Assembly (NCBI GenBank): GCA_003427395.1
Contig: BFEA01000340.1
Span: forward strand, 138,834-178,606
DNA from: Chara braunii
Taxonomy: Eukaryota > Streptophyta > Charophyceae > Charales > Characeae
DNA: 39,773 nt
Direction: 5' to 3'
The position numbers and the translations under genes are program-made. This document shows, one piece after another, positions 29,523 through 39,306 of the stretch. Position 1 is the first letter of the stretch. Every line of letters begins with the position of its first letter. The notes beneath the pieces were generated by a model. The model searched no databases. It was not told the origin of the DNA and saw nothing but the letters and a program-made list of their open reading frames with translations.

Positions 29523-30038
29523 AGTCCTCTTTTTCTTCTTCTTTTTTTTTTCCCCTTATAACTCCTACGCCCCATCTATTCTGGGGGGCAGCAGTCCGGT
29601 TGCTTATCACTGGCAAGCATCGACATCAAGGAAGAAAGAGCAGGAAAACAGTATGGCCTCATATCCCTATCTCCCAGACGCGGTATGGGGGGGCCTGGGG
29701 GGCCTGCCAGGTGTCACATGCCTGTCCCCACCTGGGGCCTGCATAGTGGCTGGGAAACCTTTACACGGTACCCTGACACACACTGTGCGGGTCCCAGGGG
29801 GGGTGGTTAGGGGCACCGGGTAGGGCCTCCAGTCACCCGGCCTCCCTTCACTCACTCACTCCCGCATTCGCCCGGATTCAAATTTACTACTATGCCCTTT
29901 TAGCACTGTTCACTCTCCCCATACCTCTCAAAGAAACCTATTGAGTATTTACACCCTCATTTTTTGCCCCCACTTCCTCACCCCATTTATCACCCGCACC
30001 TCCTCCTCCTACCCAAGATACTTCAGTTAAGTTCAGTA
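29523..30038 (-). mobile_element. Unidentified insert starting with a T/C tract
   Basis: Element 2 stops at a run TCCTCTTTTTCTTCTTC followed by poly-T (29541-29551), as expected at the tail of a minus-strand retroposon. The next about 480 bases are G/C-run-rich and code for nothing recognisable. It may be a LINE 3' UTR or a separate short element. The right end has an AAGATACT/AGTATCTT inverted pair (30014-30041). Confidence 0.4.
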
Positions 30039-30815
30039 TCTTTTTTTTTTTTTTTTTTTTTTTTTGACAAACACAGCCTCCAACCTATTCGTGAGGAGCA
30101 TCACGTGCTGAGAACTGGACTCAGCGTCCCTTATGAAATACATAGTTGAGAGTTTCAGAGACAAACATGAGCATGAAGCAGTCAGAGAAAAACCTCTGTG
30201 CTGGAAACCGGGCCCAGCGTCCCATGCCTTTGACTAAATTGAAACCAAAAAACTGGGGGTCTGCCTCTTCATCCATTTCGCCGGATGCCAGATCCTACGC
30301 AGAAATTGTACTTCCTCAGAGCCTCAAAGTACCCCCCAATGTCTGTTATGTTCCCCGACGTCCTTCTAAGCCACACATCCACTCTCCTTTCAGTCTCCCA
30401 GCCGTTTCCTTCTCTGCTTCTTTTTTTCCACGCTAACCCCTCTTGCGTCCTTCCCTCCCCTATCTTGTGGGGGCGGCCCTACCGCCCCCCTGCTCCCCCC
30501 CCACTACTACATACATGGGCCACTACCCTCCCCACCTATATCTATCACTAATTATGGTACATGGTGACATGGAACCTACTCCTCTATATCCACTGCATAT
30601 TTCTGCAGGACAGATTCAAATACCAGTCTTGCTTGTCGTTGGATTCTTCTTAACCAGGCTTGGAAACGCTTCCCGCACCCGCCAAAACTTCCTGTCGTCA
30701 CTTCCCTGATTTCAGTTTGCATCTCCGATACTCAGCCTGGAGGGCTACCCACAGGTTCTCCAGTGCCCTACCCTTTAATGCGGGCATTGTGACCTCCTTT
30801 GCCTGTCTGATCCTC

Positions 30816-31186
30816 TCATTCCGGAGCGTATATCGCCCAGAGGACCGCGCCCCTAACCAGTTGTGCAGCTGCCAACTGGTCTTTATCTGCTCGGTTAACA
30901 GTCATTAGTGTGCCTAGGAAGATGCCCGCATCATCTTCCTCGGTAACCGCCCATGGGGAGGGCTCCTTCATCTCCTCTGACCACCATCTCCAAAACTTTG
31001 ATACTTCTTGGCAGCGCACAAAGACATGTGAGATGGTTTCCACATGATCACGCCCGGGGCAGTACCGTACTCAACCGAATGCCTGCTCTTAGCGGCCAGC
31101 CACTCTGCCGTCGGGACTGCAAGGTGGTAGATCAGCCACAGTAGCCCCGCCTGTTTTTGGTCTGACAGGGATTTCGGAATAGCACA
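30816..31186 (-). pseudogene. LINE A ORF2, zf-RVT end
   Basis: The frame ending at 30816 reads ETISHVFVRCQEVSKFWRWW, the signature of the zf-RVT module at the C-terminus of plant LINE ORF2 proteins. Upstream on the same strand, in another frame (about 31050-31150), is LLWLIYHLAVPTAEWLA, normally continuous with it. Just before the ETISH block, the bases encode YCPGRDHV, giving the Cys and His ligands. At least two small frameshifts therefore separate the pieces. The module is thought to aid RNA or DNA binding during target-primed reverse transcription. Confidence 0.75.
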
Positions 31187-31879
31187 TTACTCCCTCCATA
31201 TCCGATACGTCCATCTAGCCACCCGAGCCAACGGGAGCCAATCTCGTTTAGCCCACCAGTCCCGCAGTTCCATGGCTATATCCACCTTCAGAAGCATAGA
31301 GCGAAAAATGCCTTTGGTGGTGAGCTGCTGCAGGGGGGTCGTCTTCTTGTTGTGGTTCTGCAGGGGCAGGTACCAGTCCTGCGGATCAACTACCAGTTTG
31401 TGCCTCGTTCTGCTGAGGCAAAAAGGGGCGTCCTCCTCGTCCCCGCCTCTGCCTCCATTGCACACCAACACCATCTCCACCATGCTGCAGTCGATCTGAC
31501 ACCACCTGGGTATTCCGTCTTGTCCTGCACCCACCAGTGGGGGCCCTGGCCCCTCGTACCGCGAGCTGACCATCCACTCCGTGACATTCAGCGGCTCCCC
31601 TCCCCACACTCCCTCAACCCTGTAAACCCGCTGCGGCTTGCATTCGCCCTTCCTCCTTACCCAGTCCCCCTTCTGCAGGTCCCCCTTTTTCAGCAACTCC
31701 ACAGATGGGGGTGGGATTGCCTCTCTCATCTCACGCAGCCGTTCCAGCCGCTTCGATTCCCACAGGCGCCGACTAACCATTTCCTCATCCGGTCTCCAGT
31801 CCCATCGCTGGGCATCCCAGAGATATATACCCCTCGCTCCGCCCATTGGCATCCGAAAGCTCCCGCCTTTCTCTGCCAC
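31187..31879 (-). pseudogene. LINE A ORF2, region between RT and zf-RVT
   Basis: A 230-residue frame with many W residues, basic segments and no RT motifs. It lies directly upstream of the zf-RVT remnant on the same strand; the LLKVDIAMELRDWWAKRDWL and ARVARWTYRIW segments are typical of the thumb-to-zinc-finger stretch of plant LINE ORF2. The upstream RT (with its YADD or FADD box) and the endonuclease are absent. The ATG at 31879 is an internal Met near the truncation point, not a real start. Assignment rests on context and is less certain than the zf-RVT part. Confidence 0.6.
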
Positions 31880-31915
31880 AGGTAGGGATCCCCTTTCTCA
31901 CTACAGATGAGCCTG

Positions 31916-32400
31916 TTATCGAAGATGGGCTGATTGAATACCTCAACTCGCAGTAAAGTCTGTTCAGAAAAGTCAAACAGTCTTTAAGGCTTACATACAC
32001 AGTTTGCAAGTTCGGTATCAGCAAAAGGATGGGGTGTGTACTTTTTGAGTGTTGGGATTGTGAAGCAGTCCAGTGTAAGGGAATCTTTCTAAGGGCTGTG
32101 TACTGTTTGAGTATGGAGGATGTGGTACAGTGTACTATTATACAATGTGGGGAGGGTAGATGGTAGATGCTTTTTGGCTGCTGAGGTTGTAACTCGGTCC
32201 AGTATAAGGCTATAAGGCTAGTATAAGCCTATAAGGGGATTTCCTTCATCTCAAATTATCTGTGTTATTGGAGGTTGGGGGTTGTTTCTGTTCAAGGTAG
32301 CAGCTGTGTAGGATTCGGCAATACGGTGGGTAAGTAGGTGTGTCAGGGAAAGTTTGGTGGCATTGCGGCATATATTGCCATGCAGGCGCATACCAGGGTT
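31916..32400. other. Unidentified sequence
   Basis: No gene is recognised. Words such as CAGTCCAGTGTAAGG and CGGTCCAGTATAAGG (32068 and 32202), and short duplications of GGCTATAAGG and AGTATAAG near 32205-32235, suggest decayed repeats. Confidence 0.4.
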
Positions 32401-32404
32401 GCAT

Positions 32405-32850
32405 GCCTGCCGACCTCCGACCCCGACTGCCGACCGTATTGCAGCCGACCAGTAGGGCCGACCGGTCGGTGGTCTGCCGACCAGTCAGAAAACAACCATC
32501 CACTGATTTTTTTTCAAATCTGAGTTGGGGGCTGTACTGCACTTGCTGAGTACAGCCCAAATCCGCTGAGAAACTTTTGGGGATGGGGGGGGTATGGGGG
32601 GGGGGGGTTTGGAGGGTAGGGGGGGTAGGGGGTTATAGGGGGTTATAGTGGGGTATAGGGGTGGTATAGGGGGTACTGGGGGAGGTAATGTTGGGGGCGG
32701 TTTGGCGGTGTTCAGGGGGTGTATGGGGGTATTGGGGGCCGCTATGGGGGTGTTGGTGGTGTTATTAGGGGTTCTGGACCCCTGTTTTTTTTGCGGGGTG
32801 CCGACAACCCCCGCCCGGTAGGTGCCGACCAGTCAAGGGGGGGCGACCGT
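32405..32850. repeat. G-run tract flanked by GCCGACCAGTCA direct repeats
   Basis: From 32580 to 32770 the plus strand has more than fifteen runs of four or more G separated by short TAT or TTATA spacers, which could form G-quadruplexes. The identical dodecamer GCCGACCAGTCA occurs at 32476-32487 and 32824-32835, and GCCGACC-like words recur at 32409-32480. Confidence 0.8.
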
Positions 32851-33095
32851 CGGGGTGTGCAACACTGGCCCATACTGTAAAATTACCCATGAGAAGTTCT
32901 CTCTTTTTTTTTTGCGTTTTTATTTTTATTTTTAATGTCCAGTGTCCACTCTGTTTCTGGAGTCCCGAGTGCTAGCTTATCCCTCTCTTCCTTCGCAGAA
33001 TCTAAAATCCCCCCTCAACTCTCCCTTCCATCTCTTCTATTGACTTATCGTGAGGGCACGGGTGCGCAGCCCGTAGTTTGTATATGCTTGATTGA

Positions 33096-33098
<3 letters not shown>
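32851..33098. other. Unidentified sequence with T-rich run
   Basis: T-rich DNA at 32901-32934 followed by ordinary sequence up to the (GA)n tract. No gene is recognised. Confidence 0.3.

Positions 33099-33176
<78 letters not shown>
33099..33176. repeat. (GA)n microsatellite, about 38 units
   Basis: Uninterrupted GA dinucleotides. The R/E-repeat and S/L-repeat frames across it are artefacts. Confidence 0.98.
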
Positions 33177-33180
<4 letters not shown>

Positions 33181-33228
33181 GAGGAACAAATGCAGATGGC
33201 ACGCAGATAACCGGGGTCCACGCCTTTT

Positions 33229-33340
33229 CAGATTCGAATTTCAAGGCCCTGCGGCCCACACTCCATTTCAGGCCTGGGTCCATGGGTCCACCGTTTCAGA
33301 TTCGAATTTCAAGGCCCTGCGGCCCGCACACCGTTTCAAA
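33229..33340. repeat. 68-bp tandem repeat, about 1.7 copies
   Basis: CAGATTCGAATTTCAAGGCC begins at 33229 and 33297, each followed by CTGCGGCCC and CA-rich words ending TTTCA. The second copy is interrupted by the tail of LINE B. Confidence 0.85.
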
Positions 33341-33510
33341 TTTTTTTGGTCTGCGGGGTTCCCAGGAAAACGCCACTGACAGCTACCGGTCCTGGATTTG
33401 CTTGAACTGCCGCCCCCCCCCAAATGCCAGTGCCGTTCATTTTACCAGCCTTTGAACGACCAATGGGCCCGAATGAACGACCGGTATAACAAACAACGAC
33501 GAAAAATATC

Positions 33511-33843
33511 TCAGGGACATAAAACGCACCCCTGACAGGCTGTGAACACTCTACCTCCCTTCCCATCCTGCTGAGAGAACCAATGGAATGACAGGGTGAG
33601 CCCTTCTATTGTTGCTATCATCCCCTGCGCTAGCCTCATCTCTTGAAACTCCCGTATCAAGTCTTTGGCGTTCTCTGGGTTTTGGCGTGCTTGCTTTCGC
33701 ATCCTGTGGTATACCTCCTTTGCCTCCTGCCTGTGCATTGGTCGCTTCCCTTCCCTATTGTTTGCTGGCATCTTCGTTTCCATATGGTCCAGAGTGCATA
33801 CTGTCTTAGCAGCTGGAATGCCCCCATCTAGTATTGTTGCCAT
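33511..33843 (-). pseudogene. LINE B ORF2 C-terminal tail
   Basis: Basic, helical 110-residue frame (MHRQEAKEVYHRMRKQARQN, then PENAKDLIREFQEMRLAQG). It overlaps the end of the zf-RVT-bearing frame by a few bases but in a different register, so one small frameshift separates them. No known domain is visible in the tail itself. It is assigned by continuity with the neighbour. The frame ends at 33511 and is followed by a 3' UTR of about 170 bases. Confidence 0.5.
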
Positions 33844-34457
33844 GACTCTGGGAGGTCCATGCTTAGGAGTAGTCTTTTGTTGTCCTCCGGAAACGGAGCA
33901 TCAGAGATTTGATCCCACAGGGACCTAGCTTCTTCCCATACGTATGCCGCGTCTGGACAAGCTATGAGGCAGTGAGTCCCTGTCTCCGGAGCTTCCTCTC
34001 TGCATTGTGTGCATGCGTGGTTGGCGGGGTCTCTCAGGTGCTGGCTGCGACGTTCATAAAGCCATGTGTTAACCTGTAGCGCGAGGTGGAAGATCAACCA
34101 CTGCATACTCCCAACTTTCCCCAGCCGTATGGTTTGTAGCGCTGTCCATGGCAGGTGAGCCACTTGCACTCTGGGTACTTCCATTCTCTTTCCCCATCGC
34201 TTGGCCAGTGTCTCCGCCAGTGAGTAGGATCTTCTTCTTAGCCTGTATCCCATCTTTGTTGTGTGGTGTATGATGCAGATCCTCCTGGCCAGTTTTAGTG
34301 TTCCCCCCCTGAGATTCCATGCCCATTCTGCCGGGTCAACCTCCAGGTCTTCTATTGCTGTTGTGGGTGTGAAGATTGTGAACTCTTCTGTTTCTACCAC
34401 GGTACCACCCTTACCTTGAGCACCATGTTCCTTCTTATTGTTGTGATTGGAGTCCAT
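33828..34457 (-). pseudogene. LINE B ORF2, zf-RVT region
   Basis: A 209-residue frame. Residues about 100-180 match the plant LINE C-terminal end: LPWTALQTIRLGKVGSMQWL, LYERRSQHLRDPA and the zinc module HACTQCREEAPETGTHC followed by LIACPDAAYVWEEA. The Cys-X2-Cys, His and Cys ligands are present. The upstream RT domain is missing because of 5' truncation. The ATG at 34457 is probably not a true start. The reading frame shifts after residue 205 into the tail at 33511-33843. Confidence 0.75.
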
Positions 34458-34475
34458 GATAACTTGTCCAACTTG

Positions 34476-35300
34476 CTTGTGTACGTTCCCAGGGTATCAA
34501 TGTTGTACATATCCGCGGACAGCCACTCCTGTCTCGGTTCCGTCTTGCCTGATATCCTGAAGGCATGTGCTGGTGCTTCGTCAAACTGCCATGTGGTCCA
34601 GTGTTACATGCTGAGGCTGCACATGGGCCCCGTATCGGGGGCACGACGGTTGCTGGGGGCCCCCAGGCTGCACGCCATTTTGGCACGTGCCCTGGAGGCC
34701 CACGGCCGGTGTAGGGCCGCAGGGTTTTGTTTGAGGCAGCCTTCAATTATTTATTTATTTGCTGTCCTATTTTTGTCTGTTTCAGGCGTCGTTTCGGACT
34801 TGCAGTTCGTCCGAACATACTTTCGGTCTGTTCGGACAAAGGCCACGTTTTGGGCCTTCTTTGTTTGCGACCTGGCCGTTTCAGGCCAGGTTTGGGTTTG
34901 TCCGGTAGTGGACACTCCCTGCTGAATCAGCAGGGAGGGCCTGGGCGTCTTGTAGGGACCCAGGCAGGCCGTTTTGAGACCTGCCCCAGGAGCAAGTCGT
35001 GGGCACAGCACCCAGACCCAACACTACTTATAGCTGGGCCAGCTCCTGGGCACGGACAGTTCGAGTAACTCACTTCTTGGGCGACACGCTGCTGGAGCTG
35101 CGCTGTACAGCGCTGCGCTAATGGTAGAGGAGTAGGTAGGGAGAAAGGGCAGAGGCCATGCCTGCACCGACGGAGTACGTACCTGGGCGCCATAGCTGAG
35201 CTCCGCGCCAGTGACCTGCAGCACAGTGACACACCGGCGTTAGTACCTGGTGGTGGCCTCCTGCAGGTGAGACAGTGAGGAGGACGACACGCCTCCTTCT
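34476..35300. other. Non-coding stretch with two adjacent perfect hairpins
   Basis: ACCTGGCC/GGCCAGGT (34870-34891, loop GTTTCA) and CTCCCTGCT/AGCAGGGAG (34915-34937, loop GAATC) lie 23 bases apart. A TTATTTATTTATTTG run is at 34749-34763. No gene is recognised. Confidence 0.5.
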
Positions 35301-35312
35301 TCTTCCTTCCAC

Positions 35313-35382
35313 CTTCTTCTTCTTCTTCTTCTTCTTCTTCTTCTTCTTCTTCTTCTTCTTCTTCTTTCAGAGAGAGAGAGAG
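35313..35382. repeat. (TTC)n followed by (AG)n
   Basis: About 17 TTC units to 35365, then AGAGAGAGAGAG to 35382. Confidence 0.95.
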
Positions 35383-35860
35383 GGCAGTTAAAGGCAGAGG
35401 TTACATCAGGCCATGAGGCCCAGGATCTGATTCGACATTTTGTGGCAAACATTGATCGAACGTTCGGCAGGGAGACTATTTTCAGACTTCGCTATCACAA
35501 TCTTGGTCATCTCCCTCATCTCCATCTTCGTCTCTCCTCTTCCCCCATCTCCTCATCCGTGGTATCTCCCCATGTGCGTGCTCAAGGAGGGACCTTTCTT
35601 TTGTGTATGCTGTCCCTCGCCTCTCTCTCACATGTGTGGTGTGTGATGGGGTGTCACATCATTATCTGACAGGTCAGGTCATATCTTTGAGCCTTTTGTT
35701 GCGCTACATTGTGCTATTTTCGTATGTATCGGGATGTACATTCCTTGTTGATGCTTTGCGGACGCTGCATTGTCGATTTGACTCCTTTTCATCACTTGGC
35801 GGATCCTAGGCTGCATGAACATCGCTCGATACAGCCTGCTCTTCAACTCAAAAAATTGAC
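35383..35860. other. Sequence before element 3, unidentified
   Basis: No LTR or primer-binding site was found. Residues like FLVDALRTLHCRFDSFSSLG encoded at 35735-35805 could be a remnant of Gag of element 3, but this is weak. Confidence 0.3.
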
Positions 35861-36133
35861 ATGAATAATGAAGAGGATAAATTTTGTGCCTTTAAAAAGA
35901 TTGCCCATGGGAAGGGAAACCAAAACAGGAATTCGGTAAGGAGCTTCGTCGCACTTCCAAAGGGAGCCAAAATCTCAGCCAAACCGGAGGATGCAACTAC
36001 TAAACCTTGGGTAGACCTCCGGATCAGTGAGGCTGAATGGAAGGCTAGAATGAAGAAGGGAGGTTGTCCGCATTGCTTGAAAATGAACCATAAGGTACAA
36101 GACAGGCTGCAGGGAAACCAGAATCGGACGTAG
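35861..36133 (+). pseudogene. gag: Element 3 Gag end with a damaged zinc knuckle
   Basis: A 90-residue frame. Residues about 45-70 (PWVDLRISEAEWKARMKKGG followed by CPHCLKMNHKVQD) are the start of a CX2CX4HX4C knuckle whose last Cys is replaced: after VQD the frame reads RLQG. The family sequence (KPESDVELASASST) resumes two bases out of register, so an indel lies exactly at the fourth ligand. Upstream capsid sequence is missing. The ATG at 35861 is only the first Met available. Confidence 0.65.
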
Positions 36134-36135
36134 AG

Positions 36136-37209
36136 TTGGCATCAGCATCCTCTACGGCAAGGGAGACTGAGTCTGATGAGCAGTCCTCTCTTGAAGCCCC
36201 GTCATCTGCTGATTCCAAGGCGAAAGTTTGTCATGCTTTGTATGTTGAGCCTTGGGAGGAGTCTGAGATGATCGACTTCCACTATCACTTAGAGCACTGG
36301 GTTGAGATGAAGCATCAACGTGCTCAAGGGACGGTGAAGTTAATATTTTTCAAGTTTTTCATAAACCACCGCTATCTCCGTGTATTGATTGATTGTGGTG
36401 TGACAACTAACTTTATGTCACCACATGGGATACGCAAAGTGGGCTTGGGGATGAAGCAAGTGGCTTTGCAGAACTCGTGCCGAACTCAAGTAGGCAACAA
36501 GGAAGTTGTCTCATCTACGCATGTAGTCAAAGGTGTGCGCACTACCTTTGACAAGGACAAGACAGTCACCCATGCACTGAACTTCTATGTCCTTGACAAG
36601 TGTCCCTTCGACGCAATCCTTGGCTTGGGCTGGTTGCAGTCCCAATGCGAATGGACCAAGTGGAAGGAACCACTTTTCATGGTCAAAGATGCTCAAGGGA
36701 ACGAGCTTTTCGTCCTCTTGGATGAGAAGCGTGAGTCCCCTATGACTTTTCTCAATGCCATGCAGTTATGCAAAAAGTGGCCCAAGCACAAGGAGGACGA
36801 ACAAATGTATGTTGCCTATGTTCGTCCTACTTATGTGCCATCTACTTTTGCGGCTAGTATCAATCCTACTTCAGCTAATGAGTCTACTTCTAATACTTCT
36901 ACTTCTCTACCTTCTACTAGTCCAAATGATTCTACTTCAGATTCGGTCGCTTCCATTCGTAATTTGCGACCTGATCTAGGTGATCCGATTGCTGATCCTT
37001 CGCCCCCACCGGTCCCAACAAACATCCAAAACCGGTCCCAACAAACATCCAAAACCTACTTGACCGATTCCCGGAAGTTCTGGCCGAACCACATCGAGTT
37101 CCCACGCGATCGGTCCGATACACAATCGAGTTTGTCGAAGGTGTTGTTCCTCCAAAGGGCTGTGTGTACCGAATGGGATCCGGCGAGTTGGAGGAACTCC
37201 AGAAACTAA
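36136..37209 (+). pseudogene. Element 3 retropepsin and linker to RT
   Basis: Residues about 65-175 form the protease: KLIFFKFFINHRYLRVLIDC, then GVTTNFMSPHG, with active site D-C-G, and the second block PFDAILGLGWLQSQ. The rest is a Ser/Thr/Pro-rich linker (about residues 230-300) that normally runs into RT. From about residue 298 the frame is wrong: an exact 23-bp duplication at 37009-37054 shifts the register by two bases, and RT continues in that other frame. The residues after it are therefore noise. Start Met is not a true gene start. Confidence 0.8.
37009..37054 (+). repeat. Exact 23-bp tandem duplication causing a frameshift
   Basis: CCGGTCCCAACAAACATCCA plus AAA is present twice, starting at 37009 and 37032. 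Twenty-three is 2 modulo 3, the same as the offset between the protease frame (36136) and the RT frame (37164). Confidence 0.95.
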
Positions 37210-37997
37210 TTGACGAAATGATCGACAAGGGATGGATCAAACCTAGCGAATCTGAATTTGGTGCACCTGTTTTGTTTGTCCCGAAGAAAGGAGGCAAGCT
37301 TCGTATGTGTATCGATTATCACGGTCTGAACCGCATCACCCGAAAGAATGCATATCCATTGCCACGCATAGATGACTTGCTTGATACTGCCTATGGATGC
37401 AAGGTCTTCTCCAAGATCGATCTCAAGTCTGGATACCACCAGATTGAAGTCGATCCTGCAGACCAGCACAAGACTGCATTCAAGACACGCGATGGGATTT
37501 ACGAATTTACCGTAATGCCCTTCGGTCTCACGAACACACCGGCCAGCTTCCAATGCCTCATGGATAATGTCCTCCGCGAACAGATTGGTCGGTTTGTGGT
37601 AGTGTATCTCGATGATATTATGATCTTCAGCAAATTCATGGAGGAACACATGAAGCACCTTGAGGAAGTGTTCACCATCCTCAAGAAAAAGCAACTCCAT
37701 CTCAACTTAGAGAAATCTGAGTTTAGGAGGGATAGTGCCATCTATCTTGGGCACCGGTTGTCTGTTGCAGGCCTGGAGCCTGAGGCAACCAAGGTTGAGG
37801 TCATACATGACTGGCCTCAACCCGCGAACATTCGTCAACTGCGTTCTTTTCTTGGTCTTGCATCGTACTATCGGAAGTTTGTGCCTCGATTCTCTATTGT
37901 TGCTCGCCCGTTGTCCCGGCCAACAAGTAAGAATGTGCCTTACGCATGGGATACAACATGTGAGACTGCATGTCAAACCTTGAAAGAGGCCTGGTAA
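37164..37997 (+). pseudogene. Element 3 reverse transcriptase
   Basis: A 277-residue frame with the RT blocks in order: [78 protein letters not shown] and the catalytic YLDDIMIFS, all with canonical residues. The connection region (YLGHRLSVAGLEPEATKV, LRSFLGLASYYRKFV) follows. RT copies the element RNA into cDNA in the particle. A TAA ends the frame after TLKEAW, and RNase H resumes two bases out of register near 37990, showing one indel. This is the best preserved catalytic domain in the window. Confidence 0.9.
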
Positions 37998-38796
37998 GTT
38001 ACTCTGTACTCCGCATTGCAGATTCCAAACTAGCATTCGTAGTCACTACGGATGCTAGCGAATATGGGATTGGCGCTGTGCTGCAACAAGATGACGGCGA
38101 TGGCTTGTGGCCGCTCGAATACTACAACAAACGCATGCCCAGCGAAAAGGTAACCACTTCCACCTACATGCGCGAGCTTTATGCTTTGCGTATGACTTTG
38201 GATCACTGGAAGCACTACCTTGTGGGATGCCACTTCAAAGTGTTCTCAGATCATGAAACCCTGAAGTGGATCAAGGAGCAAAACACCCTGTCCCCTACTT
38301 TACTGTGCTGGTTCCATGAGATCGACATCTTTGACTTTGAACTAAGACATAAAAAGGGTTGTTATAATCGAGTTGCTCATGCGTTGTCTCGCCACCCAGA
38401 GTACATGACTTGCCTAGTGAATTCCTACGACCTCCGAAAAAAATTGAAGGAGGAGATCGTAGAACGCACTGCCAAGGACCCGGACCTTAGTCCCATCCTT
38501 GAGCAGTTGCAGGCTGTCCCCAACAGTCAGCCTGATTTTCACGAATTTGTAGGACTGGTTTTCCGACGCTATGGGAATCACAACCGTTTGTGTGTGCCTA
38601 GCCATGAGCCTCTCCGCACACACTTCTTGGATTTGGCTCATGACCGGAGTGGACACTTCGGCATGGCAAAAACGTACGGAAACCTATTAAGACAGTTTGA
38701 TTGGCCTGGTATGAAGGGATCTGCTGAAAAGTTTGTGGCTGAGTGTCAAGTCTGTCAACGAATCAAACCATGTAGACAAAAGCCCATGAGGCTACT

Positions 38797-38800
<4 letters not shown>
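37970..38800 (+). pseudogene. Element 3 RNase H and integrase zinc domain, cut by (GA)n
   Basis: From about residue 20 the frame gives RNase H: FVVTTDASEYGIGAVLQQDD, STYMRELYAL, FSDHETLKWI and RVAHALSRHP (degrades the RNA strand of the hybrid). Integrase begins with its HHCC zinc domain: H in LDLAHDRSGHFGMAKT and the pair C..C in VAECQVCQRIKP. After KPMRLL the sequence runs into (GA)n, read as Arg-Glu repeats, so the DDE core is absent. The first 15 residues before the RNase H start come from the wrong frame at the indel. No ATG is expected. Confidence 0.85.

Positions 38801-38844
<44 letters not shown>
38799..38844. repeat. (GA)n microsatellite interrupting integrase
   Basis: About 22 GA units directly after the integrase zinc domain. 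Nothing of integrase continues on the far side. Confidence 0.95.
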
Positions 38845-38848
<4 letters not shown>

Positions 38849-39094
38849 AGGCGTTGGAGTAGGCTCAACTCATGTGATAATTTGAGTCTGGAAACATCTC
38901 TCATCTCGTTAGACAGGTCACAGGAGAGTTGAATCATGATGAGAAACGCTAAGTGATTGGCTGGCACTACCGGTAATTACTACTGGTACTGGGGTCACCA
39001 CCGAGCATCTCTCAGTTCCCTCCGGGTTCAAGTAGCTCCTCGTATTTATATCCCACGGGTACTAAAGCCCCGTACAGCGATTCAGCCCTCTCTG

Positions 39095-39096
<2 letters not shown>
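38845..39096. other. Unidentified sequence right of element 3
   Basis: No continuation of integrase and no gene. The segment ends at a TTC/T tract, so it may be a separate small insertion. Confidence 0.4.
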
Positions 39097-39126
<30 letters not shown>

Positions 39127-39151
39127 CTTCTTTTTTTTTTTTTTTTTTTTT
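39097..39151. repeat. (TTC)n followed by poly-T
   Basis: About 11 TTC units then 20 T. Could be a minus-strand retroposon tail. Confidence 0.95.
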
Positions 39152-39238
39152 CGTCCCCCGCTTAGTGGCTCTTAGACTCTTGTTCCTGTGCAATTCCAGT
39201 AACAGTCTTGTTTGAGAGAGTCTTACCCAAGAACCGGT

Positions 39239-39306
39239 CCACTGTTCCAAATCCCCGAGGACTGGTCTTTCTCCACTCTTCCAAATGCCGGAGGACCGAT
39301 CCTTCC
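39239..39306. repeat. 34-bp tandem repeat, two copies
   Basis: CCACTGTTCCAAATCCCCGA at 39239 and CCACTCTTCCAAATGCCGGA at 39273, each followed by GGAC and a GRTCYTT-like end. Confidence 0.85.

Larger units (their letters stand above)
30039..31915 (-). mobile_element. LINE fragment A (non-LTR retrotransposon 3' end, minus strand)
   Basis: The plus-strand poly-T at 30039-30065 corresponds to a poly-A tail on the minus strand. To its right come a 3' UTR of about 750 bases and ORF2 C-terminal protein (30816-31879). The 5' end is truncated near 31900; no RT or endonuclease domain remains. 5' truncation with a poly-A tail is the standard outcome of target-primed reverse transcription. Confidence 0.75.
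33341..34475 (-). mobile_element. LINE fragment B (non-LTR retrotransposon 3' end, minus strand)
   Basis: Protein of ORF2 C-terminal type occupies 33511-34457 on the minus strand. A T run at 33342-33348 on the plus strand may be its short poly-A tail. No RT or endonuclease part is present. The sequence differs from LINE A, so this is another family. The right limit is uncertain. Confidence 0.65.
35861..38800 (+). mobile_element. Element 3: Ty3/gypsy fragment, gag end to integrase
   Basis: Contains the end of Gag, protease, RT, RNase H and the zinc domain of integrase, in the Ty3 order. It is truncated on the left (no LTR, PBS or capsid) and cut at 38801 by a (GA)n tract inside integrase. At least three frameshifts are present. 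The RT ([34 protein letters not shown]) differs clearly from that of element 1. Confidence 0.85.

Noticed and set aside
31352-31885. 177-codon plus-strand gene
   Set aside because: Antisense shadow of LINE A ORF2.
32935-33283. Arg-Glu or Ser-Leu repeat proteins
   Set aside because: Direct translation of the (GA)n microsatellite.
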